Below, in pieces: positions 32,995-40,320 of a stretch of DNA of 41,226 nucleotides; position 1 is the stretch's first letter, and each line of letters starts with the position of its first letter. The notes under the pieces were generated by a model that did no database searches, had not been told where the DNA came from, and saw only the letters and a program-made list of their open reading frames with translations. A program made the position numbers and the translations under genes. The stretch is from Thermoanaerobaculia bacterium. Its GTDB lineage: Bacteria > Acidobacteriota > Thermoanaerobaculia > Multivoradales > JAHEKO01. The stretch is from positions 1 to 41,226 of the forward strand of contig CAMYLC010000163.1 in NCBI GenBank assembly GCA_947259195.1, in the 5' to 3' direction.

Positions 32995-34053
32995 ATGACA
33001 CTTCGCGTCCGCAAACCGCCGGTGGGTGCCGCCCCGGGAACCCTGGTCATGGATCCGGAGGCCTTGTCTTCGGTGGTGCGCGTTTTCAGTTATGACGAAG
33101 ACACCCTCGAAGAGAACGAGTCCGTCGGCGTCGAAGAGATTGGAGAGCTGAGAACAGTTGGGCGCAAACTCTGGGTCGACGTCCAGGGTCTGGGAGACGA
33201 GCGACTCATGCGCCAGCTGGCGGAGAGCTTTTCCATTCATCCCCTTGCCCTGGAGGACGTGGTTCACGTGCGAGTCCGACCGAAGGCCGAGCCTTACGAG
33301 CAGAACCTGCTCATCGTTACCCGGATGCTGAGGCAGGGTCATGGAGACCCGTTGGATGTGGAGCAGGTGAGCCTGTTGATCGGAAGAGACTATGTGCTGA
33401 CCTTCCAGGAGACGTACGGAGATGTTCTGGATCCCGTTCGCCGTCGCCTCAAAGTCCAAAACTCCCGCATCCGGTCGCACTCCTCGGACTATCTGGGTTA
33501 CGTGATCCTAGACACCATTATCGACGCCTACTATCCACTGGTGGAGAGAGTGGGAGATCGGCTCGAGATCCTCGAGGAACGCGTGCTGAGTGAGGCGTCG
33601 CCGGAGACCCTCCGGGAGCTCAACTCCATGAAGACTCTACTGATGAAGCTGAAACGCGCGATCGTGCCACAACGAGAGGCGGTGAACACCCTGGTTCTTG
33701 ACGACCATGAGCTGCTGAGCGAAAACGTCCGCATCCATCTTCGCGATACCCAGGACCATATCGTCCAGCTCGCGGAAGGGGTGGAACAGGCACGGGAGCT
33801 CGTCAATGGCTTGATGAACATCTATCTGACGGTTGTCAGCAACCGGATGAACGAGGTCATGAAGACGCTGACGATCGTCGCTAGCATCTTCGTCCCGTTG
33901 ACCTTCATGGCTGGTATTTACGGTATGAACTTCGCGAACATGCCGGAGCTCGAGGTGAGCTGGGCCTACCCAACGCTGCTGGGCGCCATGACTTTGGTCG
34001 CCATCGGAATGGTGGCCTACTTCTGGCGCAAAGGATGGATCGGCCGCCGGTGA
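32995..34053 (+). CDS. corA: CorA-type magnesium/cobalt transporter
   Basis: This protein has 352 residues. GGAGGGAGAG lies 2 nt before the ATG. The soluble N-terminal funnel domain includes KLWVDVQGLGDE and HPLALEDVVHVRVRPKAEPYE, matching the CorA HPL.LEDV pattern. A long stalk helix leads to two C-terminal membrane helices with the diagnostic YGMNF motif, followed by the MPEL loop and a positively charged C-terminus (RKGWIGRR). It forms a homopentameric channel for Mg2+ (also Co2+, Ni2+). It is probably transcribed with the truncated MscS gene. Confidence 0.95.
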   Translation: MTLRVRKPPVGAAPGTLVMDPEALSSVVRVFSYDEDTLEENESVGVEEIGELRTVGRKLWVDVQGLGDERLMRQLAESFSIHPLALEDVVHVRVRPKAEPYEQNLLIVTRMLRQGHGDPLDVEQVSLLIGRDYVLTFQETYGDVLDPVRRRLKVQNSRIRSHSSDYLGYVILDTIIDAYYPLVERVGDRLEILEERVLSEASPETLRELNSMKTLLMKLKRAIVPQREAVNTLVLDDHELLSENVRIHLRDTQDHIVQLAEGVEQARELVNGLMNIYLTVVSNRMNEVMKTLTIVASIFVPLTFMAGIYGMNFANMPELEVSWAYPTLLGAMTLVAIGMVAYFWRKGWIGRR

Positions 34054-34253
34054 GCGAGAAGTTCAACCCGGTCATCCCCAGGTCTCGCATCTCCGTTCGA
34101 TCTCCACGAGCCGAACTCGGGACGGATCCTTGTCGACCCTCTCGTGCCCGAGCAGACCGAGATCAGCGATGTGGCGTCGGGGCCTCCTACGGCAGAGTGC
34201 AATAAGAATGGGGTAGTGGTGGCCCTTGCGGTGCAGATTTCGAGTTCGCCCGA

Positions 34254-35537
34254 CTACTCGCACCAAGAAGTCTCGGGCTCTCCGGGATCGGCGCTCTCGT
34301 CCAGGATCAGACGGGCGCTGCGCTGGAAGGTCAGATAGGACTTCGCCCACTCGAACAGAACGACGAGGCGGTTACGATATCCGATCAGGAAGAAGATGTG
34401 GATACACAGCCACGACAGCCAGGCTGGCAACCCAGACAAGTGCAGGCGGCCGATCTCGGCAACGGCTGCACTGCGACCGAGGGTCGCCATCGACCCTCTG
34501 TCCCTGTATCGGAACGTTTCGAGCGGCTTGCCACTCAGATGCCGCCGGATGTTTCGGACGGCATGGCGGCCCTGCTGGATTGCGGCCGGGGCAATGCCCG
34601 GGATCGGCTGTCCATCCTGCTCGAGATACGCGAGATCCCCGACCACGAAGACTTCCGGGTGGCCTGGAACCGTCAGATCGGCTTGCACCTTCACTCGACC
34701 GACCCGATCGAGAGGCACCCCGAGACTGCTACCGAGAGGTGAGGCCTCGACACCGGCCGCCCACAAGACGGTGCGAGCCGCTATTCTTCGCTGATCCACC
34801 CCGACTCCGGCGGAGTCGATATCGGTTACCAGAGCCTCTGTTTGGACTTCGACTCCAAGCCGCTCGAGCTGACGTCTGGCCCTTTTCGACAAGTCGGGTG
34901 GGTACGATGGGAGAACTCGCTTGCCGCCTTCCAGCAGCAGGATGTGAGCCTGGCTGGGATCGAAGCGCCGAAACTCCCTGACCAGGGTATGGCGAGCGAG
35001 CTCGGCAACAGCTCCGGCCAGCTCGGCGCCGGTCGGACCGGCACCGATGACGACGAAGGTCAGCCAGGCCTGCCGAGCTATAGCATCCTCCTCCATCTCG
35101 GCTCGCTCGAAGGCCACCAGGATGCGACGGCGAATCTCCAACGCGTCCTCGATGGTCTTGAGCCCCGGAGCGACCCGTTGCCAGTCGCCGTGGCCAAAGT
35201 AAGAGTGCGAAGCACCTGTGGCGATGATCAGATAGTCATAGTCGATCGACCGGCCGGTGGACAACGAGATGCGGCGACTCGCCATGTCGACCCCCAACAC
35301 ATGGGCCATCAAGACTGTGGTGTTGCGAGCGCGTCGCAGGATCTGGCGGATCGGCGCGCCGATGTCGATGGCGCTCAGACCGGCAGTTGCGACCTGATAG
35401 AGCAATGGCTGGAAGAGATGATGATTGCGGCGATCGATCAGCGTGACTCGGACCGGAGCCCGGCTCAAGGCTTTCGCCGCATAGAGACCGGCGAAACCTC
35501 CTCCGACAATCACTACGTGGGGCCGATGAGACGCCAT
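34254..35537 (-). CDS. ndh: Type II NADH dehydrogenase (NDH-2), FAD-dependent
   Basis: This protein has 427 residues. The FAD-binding GxGxxG is VVIVGGGFAGLYAA (8-21). The NAD-binding motif is VVIGAGPTGAELAGAVAEL. The FAD-contact region is VFVVGDLAYLEQDGQPIPGIAPAAIQQG. The C-terminal amphipathic region (LSWLCIHIFFLIGYRNRLVVLFEW) is the membrane anchor of NDH-2. It passes electrons from NADH to quinone without pumping protons. The start lacks a Shine-Dalgarno sequence. TAGATT lies 9 nt before the ATG, suggesting a leaderless message. The 200 bp between its stop and the CorA stop hold nothing I recognise. Confidence 0.92.
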   Translation of the reverse strand: MASHRPHVVIVGGGFAGLYAAKALSRAPVRVTLIDRRNHHLFQPLLYQVATAGLSAIDIGAPIRQILRRARNTTVLMAHVLGVDMASRRISLSTGRSIDYDYLIIATGASHSYFGHGDWQRVAPGLKTIEDALEIRRRILVAFERAEMEEDAIARQAWLTFVVIGAGPTGAELAGAVAELARHTLVREFRRFDPSQAHILLLEGGKRVLPSYPPDLSKRARRQLERLGVEVQTEALVTDIDSAGVGVDQRRIAARTVLWAAGVEASPLGSSLGVPLDRVGRVKVQADLTVPGHPEVFVVGDLAYLEQDGQPIPGIAPAAIQQGRHAVRNIRRHLSGKPLETFRYRDRGSMATLGRSAAVAEIGRLHLSGLPAWLSWLCIHIFFLIGYRNRLVVLFEWAKSYLTFQRSARLILDESADPGEPETSWCE

Positions 35538-35715
35538 CGCGTCGTGAATCTAGCACTTCGAAGGCTTGCATCTGAGGTCGAAGCCCAAGGACATCACAAG
35601 TGACTATTGCCCCGTTCCGGCAATTCTGCAGAGTTCCTCCCTCCAATACCGAAGAGAAGCTACAATCCAGCCCAAAACCACGGCGACAAGCAGGAGAGCC
35701 GAAAAAGAGCAGAAG

Positions 35716-35877
35716 ATGACGGAACAATGCGCACACATGGATCAGGTACGAGACGTCTCACCCCAGACTCACGGCTGCGAAGAGTGTCTCGAGACCGGGC
35801 ATGCACTGATGCAATCTGCCGAGCCTGGCGAGAGCTGACGCTGGTGCTACATCGACCAGACCTACTTACGGAGCTGA
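35716..35877 (+). pseudogene. Decayed UBP-type zinc-finger protein gene
   Basis: The translation MTEQCAHMDQVRDVSPQTHG + CEECLETG matches the N-terminus of bacterial UBP-type zinc-finger proteins (CxH...GCEECL). It then jumps directly to HALMQSAEPGES. The roughly 40 residues with the other zinc ligands (WVHLRLC..CGHVGCCDS..) are missing. The frame then meets TGA at 35836-35838. The next codons, RWCYIDQTYLRS, continue the family's EPGEDWxWCYVDE ending, and TGA sits where Trp (TGG) is expected. So there is an internal deletion plus a nonsense change. The real stop (35877) lies 3 bp before the next gene, showing it was in its operon. Confidence 0.8.
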
Positions 35878-35880
35878 ATC

Positions 35881-36534
35881 ATGACGAGAAGAGAGCTCGA
35901 GTATGAGAGTGACGCCATCATCGTCACCTATGATCCGAAACGATGCATCCATGCCGAGGAGTGCATTCACGGCCTTCCTGGTGTCTTCGAAAAGGACAGG
36001 CGTCCATGGATCGACCCAGCTCAGGGACAGGCGGATGAGATCGCCGCGGTCGTAACTCGCTGCCCAACGGGTGCCCTATCCTTCGAGCGCAAAGATGATG
36101 GGCCTGCCGAGTCGTTGCCGCCGCAAAACACTGCGGTTCTTGCTCAAGATGGACCGCTCTACGCCGTGGGCAGGATCGAGATCGCGACCTCGGAGGGCTT
36201 GCAGAACGAGACCCGCGTGGCCTTGTGCCGCTGCGGTGCCTCCAAAAACAGACCCTTCTGCGACAACAGTCATGTCGAAGCCGGGTTTGCCGATTCAGGC
36301 GGGATCGGCGAGGGTCGGCTGATACCGTCGGAAGAGGTCGGCCCCGAGGCCCCGGTTGCTTTCACGGCTGCCCCGAACGGCCCTCTGCTGGTCAGTGGGT
36401 CGCTGACGATCAAGAGTGCCAATGGGTCCCAGAGCTGTTCAGGAGCCAAGGGCGCACTCTGCCGCTGCGGGGCCTCCAAAAAGAAGCCTTTCTGCGACGA
36501 GACTCACGCCGCCAGCGGATTTGAAGCGGACTGA
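35881..36534 (+). CDS. Iron-sulfur protein: ferredoxin-like domain plus two CDGSH domains
   Basis: This protein has 217 residues. Residues 10-70 form a divergent mono-cluster ferredoxin domain (CIHAEECIHGLPGVF with Cys22 and Cys28, then RCPTGAL with Cys61). Two CDGSH [2Fe-2S] domains follow. The first has Cys116, Cys118, Cys127 and His131, the second Cys194, Cys196, Cys205 and His209 (both in LCRCGASK..PFCD..H). The 3Cys-1His ligand set is that of mitoNEET/MiNT proteins. The protein probably carries three clusters and acts in electron or cluster transfer in the cytoplasm. Its only operon neighbour is the broken zinc-finger gene. Confidence 0.9.
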   Translation: MTRRELEYESDAIIVTYDPKRCIHAEECIHGLPGVFEKDRRPWIDPAQGQADEIAAVVTRCPTGALSFERKDDGPAESLPPQNTAVLAQDGPLYAVGRIEIATSEGLQNETRVALCRCGASKNRPFCDNSHVEAGFADSGGIGEGRLIPSEEVGPEAPVAFTAAPNGPLLVSGSLTIKSANGSQSCSGAKGALCRCGASKKKPFCDETHAASGFEAD

Positions 36535-36732
36535 ACCAGCTGTTCGGCGATACACCTCCCCTTTGAGAACCGAGGCACGGCACACCGATCAGCCCTGGTG
36601 GAGAGGCCTTCAGTCTCATCTTTCGCTCCTGCACGTCCGGACTCGAAATCAAGAGTTGGTGGTGGACCCACCAGAAGGGCAAGAGACTCGGCAAGAAGAA
36701 GTCCGGGTGGGCAGACCGGAGCTGCAGACAAC

Positions 36733-36918
36733 TCAGGCGGGATCGGTCGGGCCAGTCGACTCAGACTCGAGCTTGGACTCGGTCTCGGTCGGACCGCATG
36801 CCTTCCGGCGACCTGCCGGATCGGGGACCCCTCACGTGGGTACCCCCATACGCGGCAGTATCACGTACTGAAGCAGTATCCAGCCCACGATGATGCCGAT
36901 AAAGAGGTAGTTGTCCAT
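36733..36918 (-). CDS. Candidate small membrane selenoprotein with in-frame UGA (Sec29)
   Basis: Read from the ATG at 36918 (GAGGG 8 nt upstream), the ORF gives one membrane helix (about 4-22, within YLFIGIIVGWILLQYVIL). It is followed by PRMGVPT, a TGA at codon 29, and then 32 further codons to a second TGA. The tail begins GVPDPAGRRKAC and ends Thr/Ser/Glu/Pro-rich. A SECIS-like hairpin follows the first TGA at canonical spacing (see next entry). With Sec inserted the protein has 61 residues, with Sec just outside the membrane and a Cys 12 residues later. Codon use after the TGA stays GC-rich at third positions. Without recoding it would be a 28-residue peptide. I recognise no named family, and the Sec machinery is not in this window. 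Confidence 0.6.
36804..36820 (-). promoter_or_regulatory. SECIS-like hairpin downstream of UGA
   Basis: On the minus strand, TCCGGC pairs perfectly with GCCGGA around the 5-nt loop AGGTC. The loop starts 17 nt after the TGA (36832-36834), and its GGU starts after 18 nt. In E. coli fdhF the SECIS loop is AGGUCU, with GGU also 18 nt after the UGA. General bacterial SECIS rules ask for a G in the first two loop positions and 16-37 nt spacing, and both are met. Two more pairs (CC/GG) can extend the stem past a small internal loop. The bulged U seen in E. coli is not obvious. Confidence 0.65.
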
Positions 36919-37060
36919 AGCTCTTGCCCTCGTCCCTCTCTTCAAACAGGAGCTCATCGAATTTCATTCCCCATCGGCATCTCCCGAATGTCCTAGAGGC
37001 ACCCTCGCCCCCTCCCGTTGGCGCTCGCAAGAGGCGCCGCTCCTGCATGACTCCAAGTCG

Positions 37061-37096
37061 TCAAAGACCAGCCGAAGGTACGCCGGCTGCCTCAAC
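37061..37096 (+). repeat. Small-hairpin repeat unit with compensatory stem changes
   Basis: The unit TCAAAGAC-CAGCCG-AAGGTACGC-CGGCTG-CCTCAACC aligns with the unit at 188-225. There the stem is TGGCCGG/CCGGCCA. Here both a T-A and a G-C pair are replaced, by C-G and A-T, so pairing is kept while sequence changes. A second, unrelated perfect hairpin, GCCCGGC (loop GGTGA) GCCGGGC, follows at about 37115-37133. Confidence 0.7.
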
Positions 37097-37242
37097 CCCA
37101 AGCCCTCAGAGAACGCCCGGCGGTGAGCCGGGCGCCTGGACCGTCACTACCCGAGCCGATAGCAAACGCTAGCGGCGAAATCGAATACACTTGCGCCGAC
37201 TCAGGGCGCCGCGTTCGAGGCGTCCTCCGGGGGAGGCAAGCA

Positions 37243-38133
37243 ATGCAGGAGATGTTCTCCAAGCGGTGGTTTCGAATTCTCATCGGCATTCTGGCCGTGC
37301 TGGCGTCCGTGTTCATGGGGCGCTATCAGCGTCAGACAGGACCCACATATCCGGTGTCCGTGAGCGAGGAGCTTGCCGGCTCGAGCATCTCCGGCGAGTT
37401 GATTCGCACCCATGGCGGGGCCGGGGACGCCCATGTCACTCTGACCGTTGAGTCCACCACGGCCGAGGGAGAAGTGGTCTGGCGGCGCTATCCCACCAAC
37501 GATGACTGGAGCAGGCTTCCTATGCGCCGCAGTGAAGGTGAGCTCGCCGCTGACCTTCCTCATCAGATTCCCGCAGCCAAGCTCGAGTATTCGGTGCGGC
37601 TGACCGACAGTGGACAGGAGCTGATCCTGCCGCATCAAGAGACGGCCGTGATCCGGTTTCGAGACGAGGTGCCAGCCTGGCTTCTCATACCCCATATCAT
37701 CTTCATGTTCGTTTCGCTGGCCATCGTCTTCAGGGCAGCGTTCGGAGCCTTGTTGGGAGAGGACAACGTGCGCCGCTTCATACCCTGGGCGCTCGGATTC
37801 CTCATCCCTGGCGGTTTCCTCCTTGGGCCCCTGGTTCAGAAGTTCGCCTTCGACGCCTACTGGACAGGCTGGCCCTTTGGTGGCGACTGGACCGACAACA
37901 AGACTCTGGCCGCATTGGCCGCCTGGCTGGTCGCGTGGTTCATCTGCCGGAGTTGGCCTCGCCTTGAGCGAGTCGCCGTCCTCTTCGCATCCATCGTCAT
38001 GCTCGGGGTCTACCTCATCCCCCACAGCATTCACGGCAGCGAGCTCGACTGGTCCCAGATGGAACCGACGGTAGCAGAGCCAGCCCCCGAGGCAGCCAAC
38101 GGCGGCCAGACCCCTAATCCCTTAAGCCCCTAA
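37243..38133 (+). CDS. Conserved membrane protein with extracytoplasmic domain, unknown function
   Basis: This protein has 296 residues. The ATG is chosen for GGGAGG 6 nt upstream. A longer frame begins 120 bp earlier inside the repeat region. One N-terminal membrane helix (about 11-28) is followed by an extracytoplasmic beta-rich domain (about 35-145; ELIRTHGGAGDAHVTLTVES, RRYPTNDDWSRLPM). Four or five membrane helices (about 150-275) follow, then an acidic Pro-rich tail. Similar unnamed proteins occur in Bacteroidota and Acidobacteriota, as far as I recall. The large hairpin copy D begins 25 bp after its stop. Confidence 0.75.
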   Translation: MQEMFSKRWFRILIGILAVLASVFMGRYQRQTGPTYPVSVSEELAGSSISGELIRTHGGAGDAHVTLTVESTTAEGEVVWRRYPTNDDWSRLPMRRSEGELAADLPHQIPAAKLEYSVRLTDSGQELILPHQETAVIRFRDEVPAWLLIPHIIFMFVSLAIVFRAAFGALLGEDNVRRFIPWALGFLIPGGFLLGPLVQKFAFDAYWTGWPFGGDWTDNKTLAALAAWLVAWFICRSWPRLERVAVLFASIVMLGVYLIPHSIHGSELDWSQMEPTVAEPAPEAANGGQTPNPLSP

Positions 38134-38158
38134 GCCTCTATTTTCTTGTGCTGTTCCC

Positions 38159-38237
38159 GAGGTCCGTCCGGGAACCCTCGAGGGGGTTCTTGCAGCGGAA
38201 GGGAGGAAAGCCTCCTGGGGGGTCCCGGACGGACCTC
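38159..38237 (+). repeat. Large covarying hairpin element, copy D
   Basis: The outer arms GAGGTCCGTCCGGGA (38159-38173) and TCCCGGACGGACCTC (38223-38237) pair perfectly over 15 bp. Their sequence differs at many positions from copies A to C. After a bulged A, CCCTCGA pairs with TGGGGGG (one mismatch), then GGGGGTT with AGCCTCC. The loop is CTTGCAGCGGAAGGGAGGAA. The invariant loop on a rewritten stem is the strongest evidence that structure plus loop, not stem sequence, is conserved. Confidence 0.88.
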
Positions 38238-38260
38238 CACACACCAACCAGATTGGATAG

Positions 38261-38296
38261 ATGCACCAACGGCCGGCAAGGGCGCCGGCCGCTTCA
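38261..38296 (+). repeat. Small hairpin following copy D
   Basis: ATGCACCAAC is followed by a perfect 7-bp stem, GGCCGGC (38271-38277) with GCCGGCC (38284-38290), then GCTTCA. It matches the unit after copy C. The downstream GCCCCACTGCCTCA resembles the linker of the tandem arrays, tying the two hairpin families together. Confidence 0.7.
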
Positions 38297-38317
38297 ATGC
38301 GTTATTGCCCCACTGCC

Positions 38318-39865
38318 TCAGTGTTTGTGCACGTCTTTGTGCATCAGGCGCCGGCTGGCCTTCAAACGCTCGCCGGCGGGTAGGGCCTTCAAGCGAGCAT
38401 TGAGCCCTTCATCGGACTCCCCTTCGAGCTTGCCGGCCACGAGGTCGATGAGGCGAGGCGCAAATCCTCTGTCTTCGAAGAACTCCCGACTCTCACGCAG
38501 GGTTCTGGCGGCTTCCACGGCACTTGCCGGCAGTTGGTCCAGAGATTCTGCCGCCTCTGGGATCTCGGCGCTGCCATCGCTCACCTCGAGTCGGCGGGCC
38601 AGGTCCTCCGACTCGTCAGAGGAGAGCCCCTCTTCGACACAAAGGGTCACGGCGGCCAGGAGAAGCTGCGAAAATGCGCTGCCGTCCGGGCTGCGATATT
38701 CCACCGTAGTCCGAGCAATGCTCTCGGGGTAGGCACCTGATTCGTCCGGGTTCATCACTTGATCCAGCCGACCCTCGGTGCCGAAATCCAAGGGGACCCG
38801 GATGAGGCTGGTGCGGTTCCGCTCTCCCCAGCAGACACTCGTCGGCGCCTCCTGCCCCGGTACCAGACGTAGATAGCTCGCCGCTACGGTGTTGCCGAAG
38901 GCAGTCAGCGGCGCCGCCCTTTCCAGTAAGCCTCCAATCATGCGGAGTGACTCTTCCGAGAGCTCGCCACCAGCATCGCGCATGATGCTCTGGCCAGATC
39001 GCTTCAGGGCCAGGTGCAGGTGCAGGCCACTGCCAGCCATGCCCTGATCGAGCTTCGGCACGAAGGTTACCGACGCGCCGTGGCGATCGGCGATCACCCT
39101 GACCAGCCAACGCGTAACGGCCAGCCAGCAGGCCAGGTCCTCGATCGGCATGAGATCGAACTCCAACTCATACTGCTCTACCCTTCGGCCGTCGAGCTCG
39201 GGCTGCTCGGACTCCAGTCGATCGATGTAGCCCACCTCACTGTGGCAGTACTTGACCTTGCCGGAAACAGCCGACGCCACGCGCAGGATCTCGTCGGCCA
39301 CGGTGTGACCATGCAGATAGGGCGCGCTCTGGTGATAGTTGCGTTGCGATTTGCCGGTGAACCGGTCGTCGGTTCGTTCGAGAACCAGATAGAACTCCAG
39401 CTCGGCCAGGGCCTCCAGCTCGAGGCCAGTCTGGCTACGCAAGCGCTCGGCGGCAGTTACCACGACGTTGTCCGGAGTGCTGGTGCACGGCCGACCCCGA
39501 TGGTCGACAAAGCGACAGACGATGTCCAGCTCGTCCGCAGCGAACGGATTCAAGAAAGCCCAGCGATAGACCGGTACGGCGTAGAGGTCGCTCTCGCCGG
39601 TTGGAAAGAGCCCCGGGAAGAGACTCGACCCGTCGACCCGCTCACCTCCAGTCAGAATTCGCTCGAGGTACTCACGGTCGTTGACAGGTAGCCGTAGCTC
39701 CCTCAATTTGCCATCGAACGAGGTGTAGCGGAAGTTCACTACTTTGATTCCATCAGCCAAGCAGAACTCCACCAAGTCGGAGCGCTGCCATTGCTCCGGA
39801 GGCTTGCCCAGCCTTCGAACCAACGGCCGGATATTCCACGTCAGGTCCTGTGATTTCAAGCTCAT
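38318..39865 (-). CDS. Glutamine synthetase family protein
   Basis: This protein has 515 residues. The ATG at 39865 is preferred because GGAG precedes it by 6 nt. An in-frame ATG at 39904 has none. The beta-grasp domain (KVVNFRYTSFDGKLRELRLPV) leads into the catalytic domain: AELEFYLV, the MAGSGLHLHLAL loop (GxGxHxH, metal and ATP site), NRTSLIRVP, and TTVEYRSPDGSAF, equivalent to the R-x-E-x-R-xPD motif. The motifs are variant, so it may be a gamma-glutamyl-amine/ligase type or a regulatory homologue rather than the main GlnA. The C-terminal 90 residues are helical and charged. The neighbours are unrelated. Confidence 0.85.
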   Translation of the reverse strand: MSLKSQDLTWNIRPLVRRLGKPPEQWQRSDLVEFCLADGIKVVNFRYTSFDGKLRELRLPVNDREYLERILTGGERVDGSSLFPGLFPTGESDLYAVPVYRWAFLNPFAADELDIVCRFVDHRGRPCTSTPDNVVVTAAERLRSQTGLELEALAELEFYLVLERTDDRFTGKSQRNYHQSAPYLHGHTVADEILRVASAVSGKVKYCHSEVGYIDRLESEQPELDGRRVEQYELEFDLMPIEDLACWLAVTRWLVRVIADRHGASVTFVPKLDQGMAGSGLHLHLALKRSGQSIMRDAGGELSEESLRMIGGLLERAAPLTAFGNTVAASYLRLVPGQEAPTSVCWGERNRTSLIRVPLDFGTEGRLDQVMNPDESGAYPESIARTTVEYRSPDGSAFSQLLLAAVTLCVEEGLSSDESEDLARRLEVSDGSAEIPEAAESLDQLPASAVEAARTLRESREFFEDRGFAPRLIDLVAGKLEGESDEGLNARLKALPAGERLKASRRLMHKDVHKH

Positions 39866-40320
39866 TTCTGGCTCCAGCAGCGCCAGCTTAACAGGGAAAT
39901 TCATATTTCTGCGGTGCGGCAGAGCACATTCTTGAATCTACCCGGATCCGTCAAGCGGAGTGTCATAAGTGACCTCAATTCAGTTACTTAGGAGGTCCTC
40001 TTCCGATTCGACTCGGAAGCAGTAGGAGCCACTCGGCCCAGCCATTCTTCAAGATTGTGCTCTGGCCCTGCGCCCTCCCAATTCTCTGGTACATCTCGGG
40101 CCCCGCTTCACGAAATTGGATCGATATCCGAAGGGCCAGTGATTCCGTCGCCTCACTCCTGGTTCACAGGATTGAATAGTACGCGTCGCCGAGACTTGGC
40201 ACTCCCATTGCTCCAGCCCCTTCTGACGAGAGCGATTCACAGCGCGCAGATCCACGTGGAGATCCGTTCTCGCAAGCGACACGCAGCCACACCGATCCAA
40301 CTACCCAAGGAGGATCACCC
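39866..40320. other. 455-bp divergent intergenic region
   Basis: This region separates the glutamine synthetase-like gene (-) from the TonB receptor gene (+), so it should carry both promoters. An inverted repeat, TAAGTGAC (39966-39973) and GTTACTTA (39983-39990), has one mismatch and a 9-bp spacer and could be an operator. Short ORFs here have no ribosome-binding sites. AAGGAGGATCACCC just before 40321 is the ribosome-binding site of the receptor. Confidence 0.5.

Larger units (their letters stand above)
36535..37242. other. 708-bp gap holding the candidate selenoprotein and repeats
   Basis: Standard ORF calling leaves this gap empty. It contains the candidate selenoprotein gene on the minus strand (36733-36918). 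A GGCGC/GCGCC hairpin lies near 37019-37037, and two small hairpins lie at 37061-37096 and about 37113-37132. The ribosome-binding site GGGAGG (37231-37236) belongs to the following gene. The first 200 bp (36535-36732) hold nothing I recognise. Confidence 0.6.

Noticed and set aside
35836..35877. A second selenocysteine site at the TGA in the UBP zinc-finger gene
   Set aside because: Only a 5-bp stem with a 9-nt loop lacking the expected G/U pattern can form. The family has Trp here, and the gene also lacks its central domain, so a nonsense mutation fits better.
36761..37048. 95-codon minus-strand frame overlapping the candidate selenoprotein
   Set aside because: It is a different frame with Arg/Gly-rich translation and no motif. 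The selenoprotein frame has a clean membrane helix and a ribosome-binding site.
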